Source of the DNA: Frankia alni ACN14a
GTDB lineage: Bacteria; Actinomycetota; Actinomycetes; Frankiales; Frankiaceae
Assembly: GCF_000058485.1 (NCBI RefSeq)
Contig: NC_008278.1
Coordinates: 3,466,962-3,530,961, forward strand
Length of the DNA: 64,000 nucleotides
Reading direction: 5' to 3'
Shown here: one piece after another, positions 55,001 through 63,814 of the stretch
Position numbering within the stretch: position 1 is the first letter of the stretch
Layout: each line of letters starts with the position of its first letter
Notes under the pieces: model-generated
What the model was told of the DNA's origin: nothing
Database searches by the model: none
What the model saw: the letters and a program-made list of their open reading frames with translations, nothing else
Position numbers and translations under genes: made by a program

Positions 55001-55582
55001 ATGGCGAGCAATCTGGCGGAGCGGGAACGCGCGCAGGCGGCGACGCTGCCCGAGGACGACGTCGTGGGACTCCTACTTGCGCAGCACGCGCGGATCCGCG
55101 ACCTGTTCGCGGCGGTCGGGGTGCAGCGTGGCGAGCCCCGCAGGAAGGCGTTCGACGAGCTGCGGGCGCTGCTCGCCACGCACGAGACGGGCGAGGAGAT
55201 GGTCCTGCGGCCGGTGTCGCGCAGGTCGGCCGGCCCCGACGTGGTGCGGGCCCGTAACCACGAGGAGAAGCAGGCGGCGAAGGTGCTGGCCGCCCTCGAG
55301 AAGCTGGACATCACCGGCCCGGACTTCGCCCGGCAGCTCGCGGCACTCGAGCAGGCGGTGTCCGAGCACGCCGAGCGCGAGGAGCTCGAGGAGTTCCCGG
55401 CCGTGCGGGGGGCCACCAGCCGGGACGAACGGCGCAAGCTCGGCCGGCAGCTGCGCGCGGTCCAGAGTCTGGCGCCGACCCACCCCCACCCGAGCACGGT
55501 GGGCTCCCCCCTCGCGCAGTGGGCGGTCGGCCCGTTCGCGTCGCTGGTCGACCGGGCCCGCGACGCCCTGCGCCGCAGGTAG
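55001..55582 (+). CDS. Hemerythrin HHE-domain protein
   Basis: 193 residues, helical. Metal ligands of the HHE fold are seen as LLLAQHARIRDLFAAV (first His, near 29), LATHETGEEMVLRP (HxxxE), RNHEEKQAAKVL and VSEHAEREELEEF. Binds a di-iron centre; probable role in oxygen, NO or iron sensing. A C-terminal tail (HPHPSTVGSPLAQWAVGP) follows. ATG 55001 with AGAAGGAGA upstream. Confidence 0.9.
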   Translation: MASNLAERERAQAATLPEDDVVGLLLAQHARIRDLFAAVGVQRGEPRRKAFDELRALLATHETGEEMVLRPVSRRSAGPDVVRARNHEEKQAAKVLAALEKLDITGPDFARQLAALEQAVSEHAEREELEEFPAVRGATSRDERRKLGRQLRAVQSLAPTHPHPSTVGSPLAQWAVGPFASLVDRARDALRRR

Positions 55583-55603
55583 GCCGCCCAGGCGACGCGG
55601 GGC

Positions 55604-56743
55604 TCAGATCCGCCCACCGCTGCGGCCGGACAGGGCGCGCCGCGCGCCGCGGGCATGGTCGAGCCAGCCGGCCGCGCCGCGCAGGACCGGGGTCTGCTCG
55701 CCCCGGCCCGCGCCGGCGCCGACGAGCCAGTCGCGCAGGACCGTGCTCGTGGACAGGACGGGGGCCCAGCCCAGCTCCCGGCGGGCCCGCCGGGTGTCCA
55801 TGATCGGAGCGCCGCGGGCGAGGTCGATCCAGCCGGGGCTCACCGGCGCCAGCCGGGCCCGGTAGGCGGCACCGACCGCGGCGCGCAGCAGCGCGGGCGG
55901 CAGCGGGATCCCGCGGGCGCCGAGCATGTCGGGCAGCGTCCGCGGCGTGACCGGCGGGTCCGCGGCGACGTTGTAGGCGCCGCGGGCCGTCGGGCTGAGG
56001 GCGGCGGACGCGAAGGCGACGGCTGCGTCGCGGGAGTGGACCACCTGGAACATCAGTCCGCGCACGGCCGGCACGACCGGCAGCCGCCCCTCGCCGGCGC
56101 CGAGACGGCGCAGCAGGCCCGGCGGCGCCAGCGGGCCGAGGAAGTACCGGGCCTGCGACTGCGCGGCGGCGGCGGACAGCACGATCGCCGGGCGCAGCCG
56201 GGACACCCGGATCCCCGGATGATCGGCCTCGAGGCTGTCCAGCAGCCGTTCCACGGCGACCTTCTGGACGCTGTACGGCGACGTCTCGATCCCCGTGGTC
56301 GGCCAGTTCTCGTCGACCGGCCGGGGGGACTCCCGGGGGCGGTAGGCACCGACGGACGACGCGTACACCAGCGCCGGCACCCCGGTGGCCAGCGCCGCCG
56401 CGAACACCCGTTCGCTCCCCGCGACGTTCGTGGCCTCCGTGACGACCGTCGCCCGCTCGGGCTGGATCAGCCAGGCCAGGTGCACGACCGACGCACAGCC
56501 GCGGAACGCCTTCTCCAGCTCGCCGAAGGCCCCGGGGCGCGCCACGTCGAGCGCCAGCCAGCGCACCCTGGCCCGCGGCCTACCGGCGGAAGGGGGTTCG
56601 GCGGACGGGGAGCCGGCGGACGGGGGGCCGGGCGGCGGGCGGCGGGCGATTGCGACGACCTCGTCGACCCGCGGGTCGGTGGCCAGCTCGCGGACCAGGT
56701 GATAACCGATGTTGCCGGATGCTCCGACGATGGCGACTCGCAT
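55604..56743 (-). CDS. NAD-dependent epimerase/dehydratase family protein (extended SDR)
   Basis: 379 residues. Nucleotide site GASGNIGYHLV (7-17); Tyr157 and Lys161 in YSVQK form the catalytic pair. A Pro/Ser/Gly insert of three PSAG/PSAE units (about 38-55) interrupts the N-terminal Rossmann fold between strands, an unusual place for a low-complexity repeat. The C-terminal 35 residues are Gly/Arg-rich. ATG 56743; divergent from the M20 gene with a 55-bp gap. Substrate probably a nucleotide sugar or lipid-linked alcohol. Confidence 0.88.
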   Translation of the reverse strand: MRVAIVGASGNIGYHLVRELATDPRVDEVVAIARRPPPGPPSAGSPSAEPPSAGRPRARVRWLALDVARPGAFGELEKAFRGCASVVHLAWLIQPERATVVTEATNVAGSERVFAAALATGVPALVYASSVGAYRPRESPRPVDENWPTTGIETSPYSVQKVAVERLLDSLEADHPGIRVSRLRPAIVLSAAAAQSQARYFLGPLAPPGLLRRLGAGEGRLPVVPAVRGLMFQVVHSRDAAVAFASAALSPTARGAYNVAADPPVTPRTLPDMLGARGIPLPPALLRAAVGAAYRARLAPVSPGWIDLARGAPIMDTRRARRELGWAPVLSTSTVLRDWLVGAGAGRGEQTPVLRGAAGWLDHARGARRALSGRSGGRI

Positions 56744-56798
56744 CCTGTTCCCGTGCCCCGCCCGCGCCCATCAACCCGTGCCAGGACCTGTCCGTACG

Positions 56799-58184
56799 AT
56801 GCACGTCGTGGCCGACGCTCTCGCTCAGCTCGACGACTACCTCGCCGCCCGCCGCCCCGAGTTCGAGGACCGGCTCACCCGCCTCGTCGGGATTGCCGGC
56901 GTCAGCGCCGATCCCGCCCACCAGCCCGACATCGGGCGCACGGCCGACCTCGCCGCCACGCTGCTGAGCGACGCCGGCCTCGACGCGCGGATCGTGCCCA
57001 CGCCCGGCAATCCCGTCGTCCACGGCGAGTACCGCGCCGGTTCCGACTGCCCCACCGTCACGATCTACAACCACCTCGACGTCCAGCCCGCCGACCCGGC
57101 GCAGTGGGACACCGAGCCGTTCCGCCTCACCATCTCCGGGGATCGCTACGCCGGGCGCGGCAGCACCGACGACAAGGGCCCCGCGCTCACCGCGCTGCAG
57201 GCCGCCCAGTACGCCATCGTCCAGGACCTGCCGGTCAACATCGCCTTCGTCTGGGAGCTGGAGGAGGAGATCGGCAGCCCCCACTTCGAGACCTTCGTCC
57301 GCCAGGAGCTGCCGCGGCTGGCCACCGACTCCGTCCTCGTCTCGGACACGGTCTGGATCGCCGCCGGCCGGCCGGCCATCGACTACGGCCTGCGCGGCCT
57401 GGTCACCTTCGAGGTGAGCATCGAGACCGGTACCAACGACACCCACTCCGGCCTCACCGGCGGCCCGGCCCGCAACCCGCTGGCCGAACTCGCCCAGATC
57501 GTGGCGGAGTGCCTCGACCCGGCGACCGGGCGGGTGCTGATCCCCGGCTTCGCCGACGCCGCCGCGCCGGTGACCGACGCCGAGATCGACAGCTTCGTCG
57601 CGTCCGGCTTCGACGTCGCCACCTTCATGGCGATGCACGGCCTGACCTCGATGCGCACCACCGACGTCCGCTCCGTGCTCGCGAAGATCATGGGCGAGCC
57701 GACGTTCGAGGTGCACGGCTTCACCGGCGGCTACACCGGCCCGGGGGTGAAGACCGTCATCCCGCCGCGCGCCGGCGTCAAGCTGAGCTCCCGCATCGTC
57801 CCCCACCAGGACCCCCGCGCCGTGTTCGACCTGGTCCGCGACTTCATCCAGCGCCGCCACCCGGACGCCCGCATCGAGCTCGAGGCGGCGATGCCCGCCT
57901 ACCTGGGCTCCCGCACCGGCCCGCACGCCGACGCCGCCCGCGCCGCCGTCGAGTACGCCTTCGGCGTGACCCCGGCGTTCGTCCGCGAGGGCGGCTCGAT
58001 CGGAGCCGTGCTCACCATGGACCAGTACCTGAAGGCCCCCGTGGTCCTGCTCGGCCTCAGCCTGCCCAGCCACGGCTACCACGCGCCGAACGAGCACTAC
58101 GACTGGATCCAGGCCGCCGGCGGCACGAAGATGTTCGCCCACTACTTCGCCCACCTGGCCGCCGGCGGGCGCGAGGGCCGCTGA
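56799..58184 (+). CDS. M20-family dipeptidase/metallopeptidase
   Basis: 461 residues. Metal and catalytic motifs in order: YNHLDVQP (His/Asp), GRGSTDDKGPA, ELEEEIGSPHF (Glu pair), GTNDTHSGL, and a C-terminal HGYHAPNEHYDW. Length and motifs match CNDP-like dipeptidases that use two zinc ions. ATG 56799 was chosen; an upstream ATG (56709) and GTG 56808 are alternatives. Intracellular, no signal peptide. Confidence 0.92.
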   Translation: MHVVADALAQLDDYLAARRPEFEDRLTRLVGIAGVSADPAHQPDIGRTADLAATLLSDAGLDARIVPTPGNPVVHGEYRAGSDCPTVTIYNHLDVQPADPAQWDTEPFRLTISGDRYAGRGSTDDKGPALTALQAAQYAIVQDLPVNIAFVWELEEEIGSPHFETFVRQELPRLATDSVLVSDTVWIAAGRPAIDYGLRGLVTFEVSIETGTNDTHSGLTGGPARNPLAELAQIVAECLDPATGRVLIPGFADAAAPVTDAEIDSFVASGFDVATFMAMHGLTSMRTTDVRSVLAKIMGEPTFEVHGFTGGYTGPGVKTVIPPRAGVKLSSRIVPHQDPRAVFDLVRDFIQRRHPDARIELEAAMPAYLGSRTGPHADAARAAVEYAFGVTPAFVREGGSIGAVLTMDQYLKAPVVLLGLSLPSHGYHAPNEHYDWIQAAGGTKMFAHYFAHLAAGGREGR

Positions 58185-58387
58185 TCCACCTGAACTGCTG
58201 ACCCGCTGATCGGCCGTCCGGAAGGCGTTCCTCCCGTGTTGCGGGAGTGTCCGACGCGTGCGGGCGTAACGGTGCGCGGAGTAGCGTCCAGGGGAAACGT
58301 CCGGGATGCGTCGCTGGCTGGCCGTGCGTCGGACCAGGCGGCCGCGTGACCGGACTACCGGTGTGGACGGACGCGGGAGGCGGCTTC

Positions 58388-59152
58388 ATGGCAGCGGTCA
58401 GGCTTGACGCGCGGCGCATCGTGATCACGGGCGGGGCCAGCGGCATGGGTGCGGGGCTCGTGCAGTCGCTGCCCGGTCTCGGCGCGCAGGTCGTCTCCCT
58501 CGACATCACCGTCGATCCCGGCGAGCGGATCGCCGCGCAGGCCGGCGCCCGCTTCGTCCCCTGCGACGTCACCGACCCCGACTCGGTCGACACCGCCTTC
58601 GCGAAGGCGGTCGCGCACCTCGGCGGCCTGGACGTCCTCATCCACGCCGCCGGCATCGCCCCCGCCGCGCCCGCCGCCGAGCTCACCGTCGACCACTGGA
58701 ACAAGATCCTCGCCGTCAACGCCACCGGTACCCTGCTGACCAACCAGGCCGCGTTCACCCACCTGCGCGAGCACGGCGGCCAGATCATCAACTTCGCCTC
58801 CGCCGCCGGCGTGCTCGGCTACCCGAACAAGGCCGCCTACGCCGCCAGCAAGGGTGCCGTCGTCGCCTGGACCCGCACCGTGGCCGTCGAGTGGGCCAGC
58901 CACGGCATCACCGTGAACGCGGTCGCCCCCGCGATCGTGACGCCGATGTACGAGCGGACCCGCGCCTCGATGACCGCCGAGCAGCTCGCCGCGCACGACG
59001 CCACCCTGCAGCGCAGCATCCCGATCGGCGGGAAGCTCGGCGACGTCCAGCGCGACTTCGTCCCCGTCCTCGCCTTCCTCGCCAGCGACGGCGCCCGCTT
59101 CATGACCGGCCAGATCTTCCCCGTCGACGGCGGCACCCTGATGATGCGCTGA
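58388..59152 (+). CDS. Short-chain dehydrogenase/reductase
   Basis: 254 residues, standard length. Cofactor motif TGGASGMGAGL (from about 15), NATGTLLTNQ, catalytic Tyr151-xxx-Lys155 (YAASK), and a C-terminal IFPVDGGTLMMR ending typical of FabG-like SDRs. ATG 58388 with GGGAGG seven bases before; longer in-frame sequence upstream lacks support. Substrate unknown. Confidence 0.92.
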   Translation: MAAVRLDARRIVITGGASGMGAGLVQSLPGLGAQVVSLDITVDPGERIAAQAGARFVPCDVTDPDSVDTAFAKAVAHLGGLDVLIHAAGIAPAAPAAELTVDHWNKILAVNATGTLLTNQAAFTHLREHGGQIINFASAAGVLGYPNKAAYAASKGAVVAWTRTVAVEWASHGITVNAVAPAIVTPMYERTRASMTAEQLAAHDATLQRSIPIGGKLGDVQRDFVPVLAFLASDGARFMTGQIFPVDGGTLMMR

Positions 59153-59155
59153 CGT

Positions 59156-59226
59156 CCACCGCCCAGCGCCCACCGCCCAGCGCCCACCGCCCAGCGCCCA
59201 CCGCCCACCGCCCACAGCCCACCGCC
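59156..59226. repeat. 14-bp tandem repeats between the SDR and diguanylate cyclase genes
   Basis: Three copies of CCACCGCCCAGCGC, then further shortened 7-bp CCCACCG units, fill most of the gap after the SDR stop. Confidence 0.85.
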
Positions 59227-59301
59227 GGCCCGGGGCCGATCCGGGCGGGGTTTGCCGCCGCGGGCGACGGCTATAGCCGGGAGGGGGCGGGCGTTCGGGA
59301 C

Positions 59302-61140
59302 ATGAGCGTCGCCGGTGACGGGTGGGTCGGCGAGGGGAGTGGTCGGACGGCAGCGAGGGCGCGGACGAGGACGCGAGCGGGTGCGGCCCGGGGTTCGCAC
59401 GCGGTGGACGCGTTCGCGCGCGACGCGCACGCGGGCGACGCGCACGCGGGCGAGGATGCCTCGGGACGTGACGGCGGCTTGGGCGCGGCGTTCGCGTCCG
59501 GCGGCCAGATGGGCCGGCTGATGGCGGCCAAGGACTGGGGCCCCACCTCCCTCGGGCCGCCCGAGACGTGGAGCAGCAGCCTGCGCACCTGCGTCGGCCT
59601 GTGCCTGGAGTCCCGCTTCTCGATGGTGGTCACCTGGGGGCCGGAGCTGGCCTACCTCTACAACGACGCCACCATTCCCATTCTGGGCCGCAAGCATCCC
59701 GATGCCCTCGGCCGGCCGTTCCGCGACGTCTGGCCCGAGATCTGGGACTTCATGCGGCCGCTGCTCGACCAGGTGATGTCCGGCGGCGGCGCCACCTGGT
59801 CCCAGGACCAGCGGCTGCTGATGTTCCGGCACGGCTACCTGGAGGAGACCTACTTCACCTTCTCCTTCGGCCCGGTGCGTGACGCCGAACGCGGCGGGCG
59901 GATCGTCGGCGCGTTGACGACCGCGCAGGAGACGACCCGGCAGATGATCGACACCCGTCGCCTCGCCTGCCTGCGCGATCTCGCCGCCGTCGCCTCGCTC
60001 CGCGGCGACCAGCGCTCGGTGTGCACCCGCGCCGCCGCGGTGGCGGGGCGTTGGCGCGACGACCTGCCGTACTGCCTCATCCTGCTGCGCGACCAGCGGC
60101 GCCCCCGCCTGCCGCCGCGGCTGATGAGCTGGTCGGGCCTGGCCGGCGAGGACGCGGCCGCGGACCTGTGCGCCGCGCTCGCGCCGGGCGGACCCGTCCC
60201 CGAGGCGACCCAGGCGCTGACGTCGGGGCAGGCGCGGATCGTGGACCAGGTGGCGTCGCGGTGCCGGGTGGTGCTCGCGGCCGCCTCGCCGTCATCGGGC
60301 TCGCCGCCGTCGGGCTCGCCGCCGTCGGGCTCGCCGCCGTCGAGGTCGGCGCTGGCGGTGCCGTTTGCCAACGGCCGCGACGGCCACCCGATCGGCCTGC
60401 TGCTGGCCGGCCTGAGCGACCGGCTCGCGCTCGACGGCGACTACCGCGACTTCGTCGCCCTGGTCGCCGGCCAGATCTCGACCGCCGTCGTGTCGGCGCG
60501 CGGCCACGAGGCGGCGCGGGCGCGGGCGGCGCGGGCCCGCCGCCGCGCGCTGCGCGACGGGCTCACCGGCCTGCCGAACCGAGTGTCGTTCCTCGACCGG
60601 CTCGGGCGGGCCCTCGCCCGGGCCGAGGCCGACCGGTGGCAGGACCGGGTGGGCCTGCTCTTCGTCGATCTCGACGGCTTCAAGGCGGTCAACGACTCTG
60701 CGGGCCACCAGGCGGGCGACTGGGTGCTGCGCGAGGTGGCGGCGCGGTTGCGGCGGGCGGTGCGTCCCGGCGACACCGTCGCCCGCCTCGCCGGCGACGA
60801 GTTCGCCGTGCTCTGCGCGGGAATCACCTCGGTGGAGGCCGTCACCGGCATCGCCGACCGCATCGTCGAGACCGCCGCCGTGCGTGCGCCCGGCGGCGGT
60901 CCGCGGGTCACCTCCAGCGTCGGCGTCGCCGTGTCCGGCCCCGGGCTGACCGACCCCCGCGAGATCCTGCACGCCGCCGACATCGCCATGTACGCCGCCA
61001 AGCGCCAGGGCCGCCACCGCCGCGTCCTGTTCGACGAGTCCCTGCGCACCCAGCCGACCCGCCGCCGCCAGGCCGGGCCTGGCAGGCGAGCTCGCCCGGG
61101 GACCATCGCCGCGGTCCCGGTTCGGACCTCGGCAGGATGA
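59302..61140 (+). CDS. Diguanylate cyclase with PAS-like and GAF-like sensor domains
   Basis: 612 residues. An Arg/Ala-rich tail, then a PAS-like sensor (about 62-215; SGGQMGRLMAAKDWGPTSLG start), a GAF-like region (about 233-400) containing three SGSPP pentapeptides (332-347), and a GGDEF domain (about 413-575). The active-site motif is AGDEF (497-501), an accepted variant. The inhibitory site RPGD (488-491) lies five residues before it, so cyclic-di-GMP feedback is probable. No EAL domain. ATG 59302 chosen; the reading frame is open further upstream through the repeat block. Confidence 0.88.
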   Translation: MSVAGDGWVGEGSGRTAARARTRTRAGAARGSHAVDAFARDAHAGDAHAGEDASGRDGGLGAAFASGGQMGRLMAAKDWGPTSLGPPETWSSSLRTCVGLCLESRFSMVVTWGPELAYLYNDATIPILGRKHPDALGRPFRDVWPEIWDFMRPLLDQVMSGGGATWSQDQRLLMFRHGYLEETYFTFSFGPVRDAERGGRIVGALTTAQETTRQMIDTRRLACLRDLAAVASLRGDQRSVCTRAAAVAGRWRDDLPYCLILLRDQRRPRLPPRLMSWSGLAGEDAAADLCAALAPGGPVPEATQALTSGQARIVDQVASRCRVVLAAASPSSGSPPSGSPPSGSPPSRSALAVPFANGRDGHPIGLLLAGLSDRLALDGDYRDFVALVAGQISTAVVSARGHEAARARAARARRRALRDGLTGLPNRVSFLDRLGRALARAEADRWQDRVGLLFVDLDGFKAVNDSAGHQAGDWVLREVAARLRRAVRPGDTVARLAGDEFAVLCAGITSVEAVTGIADRIVETAAVRAPGGGPRVTSSVGVAVSGPGLTDPREILHAADIAMYAAKRQGRHRRVLFDESLRTQPTRRRQAGPGRRARPGTIAAVPVRTSAG

Positions 61141-61144
61141 CCGG

Positions 61145-61402
61145 TCAGACCCGGGGAAGGATCGTCCAACGCTGATCGCCGTGACCCTCGTCCGCCCACT
61201 GGTGGAGCTGCAGCCCGCGTGTGGTGGACGATCCGGGTACGCTCATCAGCTTGCCAGAGCGGTCGTTGATGAAACGCCACGCGCCCCCATCGCGCGTCTT
61301 CTTCCGCAGGCGGTCGGCACCAGTACCGCAGGGCACCTGGAGAGCCATGATGATCAGCGCTGCGAGCATCGGCCAGCACCGCATGCGCAGGTTCGACATC
61401 AT
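61145..61402 (-). CDS. Small secreted ricin-type lectin-like protein
   Basis: 85 residues. ATG 61402 and 61399 begin a signal peptide (SNLRMRCWPMLAALIIMALQVPCG). The rest (WRFINDRSGKLMSV then LQLHQWADEGHGDQRW) resembles one ricin-B/RicinB-lectin-2 repeat with a QxW ending. One repeat alone is shorter than the usual beta-trefoil, so it may be a fragment or a small inhibitor-like protein. The region looks less GC-rich than its neighbours, hinting at recent gain. Confidence 0.65.
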   Translation of the reverse strand: MMSNLRMRCWPMLAALIIMALQVPCGTGADRLRKKTRDGGAWRFINDRSGKLMSVPGSSTTRGLQLHQWADEGHGDQRWTILPRV

Positions 61403-61764
61403 GGTGAGGAGACCTCTCGGATAGTCTTCGATGGCCCGCCTCTGCTTCCGGCCGGGGAAGAAGTGGAAGCCGTCGAAGACACGTTCCACTCGTCGGGAAG
61501 ATGGACATCCCGCATCGACAGAGGCTCCGTCGGCTCAACGCCCACGGCGTCAGATGGTCACCGTGATGACCGACTTCAGGTATTCGAGGGCCAAGAATGT
61601 GCTGGTGGCGCGAAAGACCCAGCGCAGCGCCGAGACACAGCCCGAGTGCCCGTCTGGAAGCATCGCCGACCCGAGTGGGCCGACGCACCCGCGAGGCCAC
61701 CGGGCCGTCAGGTCCTGCGGCCTCGAGAAGGTACGTTTCCCGTCGGGTTTCGAACTCGGCAGGG

Positions 61765-62517
61765 TTAACTGTGGTCAGGTGGTTCCGATTCTTCTTCGGC
61801 AAGCAGTACGCGGAGATTCTGCACCTCGGCGCGCAGCCGCTGCTGCTCTTCGACCAGTTCGAGTACAGCGTATGCGTCAAGGTTCGCGCGCCAACGTTCG
61901 ACACGGTCGAACATCTGCTCGACCACCGAGTTCCTCGTCTCTGTCAGTTCTCGAAACAAATCCAGATCGTCCGCTCGGAGCGCGACCGCGGCTGCGTCCT
62001 CCAGGCGAGAGATCTCCTGGTTCACATCGTCGAGGTCGGGCAGTCTTCCGGGGGGATCTGTCGTGAGAATACGGTCGATCTCGGCACGCAGCGCACCCTC
62101 GTCTACTCCCGCTCCGGCGAGGATGTCGGCGGCTACTCCGTGTGGCACGGTTGCGAGCGCGAGCAGCAGATGTTCGGTTTCGATTCGGTCGCTACCAGCT
62201 CGTTGCGACTCCGCTGCTGCCAACCGAAATGCCTCCTTGACTCGGGGAGTGAAGGGCGTCACCTCACGTGACGGTGAATGGGGGCTGCCCGGGCTCCGGT
62301 CGAACCGCGTACGCACCGATTCATACGAGAGACCCAGGGCCCGCAAGGCGACCCCCGCGACCCCGTGACCTTCACGCAGAAGCCCGAGAAGCACGTGCTC
62401 GGTGTCGGCTTCCTCGACTCCCAGCTCCACCGCCTCCTGGTGGGACAGCCCAATCACCAGCGTGACCCGGTCAGTCATACTCCGTGTCTTCCGGCGACCC
62501 GCGAACACCGATGGCAT
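61765..62517 (-). CDS. Orphan Clp N-terminal domain protein without AAA+ module
   Basis: 250 residues. Two Clp-N repeats: VIGLSHQEAVELGVEEADTEHVL then GVAGVALRALG, and the second starting FTPRVKEAFRLAAAESQRAG then IETEHLLLALATVPHGVAADIL. A C-terminal coiled-coil-like segment (about 160-250; VEEQQRLRAEVQNLRVLLAEEE) replaces the ATPase. Clp-N domains bind substrates or adaptors of ClpC, so it may be a decoy or adaptor. ATG 62517 with AAGGAGG; a shorter start at 62478 is possible. TAA stop and less extreme GC composition than neighbours. Confidence 0.85.
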   Translation of the reverse strand: MPSVFAGRRKTRSMTDRVTLVIGLSHQEAVELGVEEADTEHVLLGLLREGHGVAGVALRALGLSYESVRTRFDRSPGSPHSPSREVTPFTPRVKEAFRLAAAESQRAGSDRIETEHLLLALATVPHGVAADILAGAGVDEGALRAEIDRILTTDPPGRLPDLDDVNQEISRLEDAAAVALRADDLDLFRELTETRNSVVEQMFDRVERWRANLDAYAVLELVEEQQRLRAEVQNLRVLLAEEESEPPDHS

Positions 62518-63100
62518 CAGACCCTCCTTCCGCGAGCCTCCCGGCCGATGCGCCGTCCTGTCGTCGCTTCGGTGGCCACTCTAACTGGTGTGCGGCCGTT
62601 GTATGTGCACTTGTTCGGCGGTCAGGCCGAGCGCGGACCTTCCTGCTGCGGCGGACAGGAAGACCGCAAGCTTGACTATAAGGTGATCGTTCGTCTTCCG
62701 GCAGAATGAAGTGCGGATGGAGTGACGCGATCGTCCATGGCCGGAGGGTGAGTTCCCCCTGGAGTGGAGGAACCCTTGGCGCACGATTGATCCGCGGTGT
62801 GAGATGCCGGATCCCCGGTCTGCCAAGGAGTACCGGAATCCTCCGGCTTCACCTGCGGAGCCGCGGGCAACCGTGCGCCTCACCCTGGAGGTCCTGCGCG
62901 ACGACCAGCCGTCCCGCCCCGTCCCGAGCCGTGACCGGGCGGGTGGCTGGCGTGTGTCGGTGGGATAGTTCGGTCCGGTGGGCGGGCTGCCGCGCCATCG
63001 TCAAGGTAGCGGCGGGCACGAGCCGGCCGGCCGGCGTCCACGGTGCTGGTCACCTGGCCGTCGTTGACGAAGTTCGGACTGGCGAGTGCGGAGGTACGAC
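62518..63100. other. 583-bp gap upstream of the Clp-N gene
   Basis: Reading minus, a TATAGT box (complement of 62675-62680) lies about 160 bp upstream of the Clp-N start and may be its -10 element. Otherwise no gene, repeat or RNA was recognised. The composition is less GC-rich than the surrounding genome in its first half. Confidence 0.5.
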
Positions 63101-63751
63101 ATGCGTGGCGAACCCGGGGGGCGTCCGGGCCTGGTGGCCATCTCGCTGGCCGCCCTGCTGACCGCCGCCGGCTGTGGTGGCTCCACCGTCGCCACCGGCA
63201 CGAGCCCGCTCCCGACCTCCGCGACGTCTCCGACGTCCGCGTCGGCGGTCCCGGCGGCGTCGGCGGCGAAGGTGCGGCTGTCCTCGGCAACACCCTCATC
63301 GCCGGCGGTGGCCGCCGGGAGCGGCACGTCGGCGGTCCCGCGGTGCGAGGCGGGGGACCTGACCGTCGCGCTCGGTGCGGCGGACGCCGCGGCCGGCGGG
63401 CAGCATCAGCGTCCGCTGGTGGTGACGAACCGGTCGCCGCGGCGCTGCGCCGTGACCGGCTATCCCGGGGTGCGGTTCGTCGCCCGCGACGGATCGGCCT
63501 ACGACGTCGTGCGATCGCCGCTCGTCCGACCCGGCCGGATCGACCTGCCGCCCGGCGCCGACGCCCGGGCGAATCTGACCTACCTGACCACCGAGCCCGG
63601 CGACAGCGGCGCGTTCCTCCCCGCGCGCGTCCTCGTCACCCCGCCGGACACGACCACCGCGGTCGAGCTGCGCTGGGACGGCGGCCCGGTCCTCGACCAG
63701 TCGGGCGCCACCCATCCGGGCACCTACATCATGGCCTTCACCGCCGCGTGA
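63101..63751 (+). CDS. DUF4232-type lipoprotein
   Basis: 216 residues. Signal and lipobox LTAAGC near residue 24, then a Ser/Thr/Ala-rich linker, then a DUF4232-like beta-sandwich: CEAGDLTVALGAADAAAGGQ, LVVTNRSPRRCAVTGYPGVRFVA and TPPDTTTAVELRW. Two cysteines in the domain could form a disulfide. Attached to the outside of the membrane; function unknown. ATG 63101 with GGAGG eight bases before it. Confidence 0.85.
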   Translation: MRGEPGGRPGLVAISLAALLTAAGCGGSTVATGTSPLPTSATSPTSASAVPAASAAKVRLSSATPSSPAVAAGSGTSAVPRCEAGDLTVALGAADAAAGGQHQRPLVVTNRSPRRCAVTGYPGVRFVARDGSAYDVVRSPLVRPGRIDLPPGADARANLTYLTTEPGDSGAFLPARVLVTPPDTTTAVELRWDGGPVLDQSGATHPGTYIMAFTAA

Positions 63752-63814
63752 GTCTGTCCTGCCGCGTGAATCCGTCCTGCCGCAGGGCGTCACCGACCGA
63801 CGGCAGGCCGCCGG

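Noticed and set aside
58247-58387. Longer start of the SDR gene
   Set aside because: The extra residues lack family similarity, while ATG 58388 follows a strong GGGAGG site.
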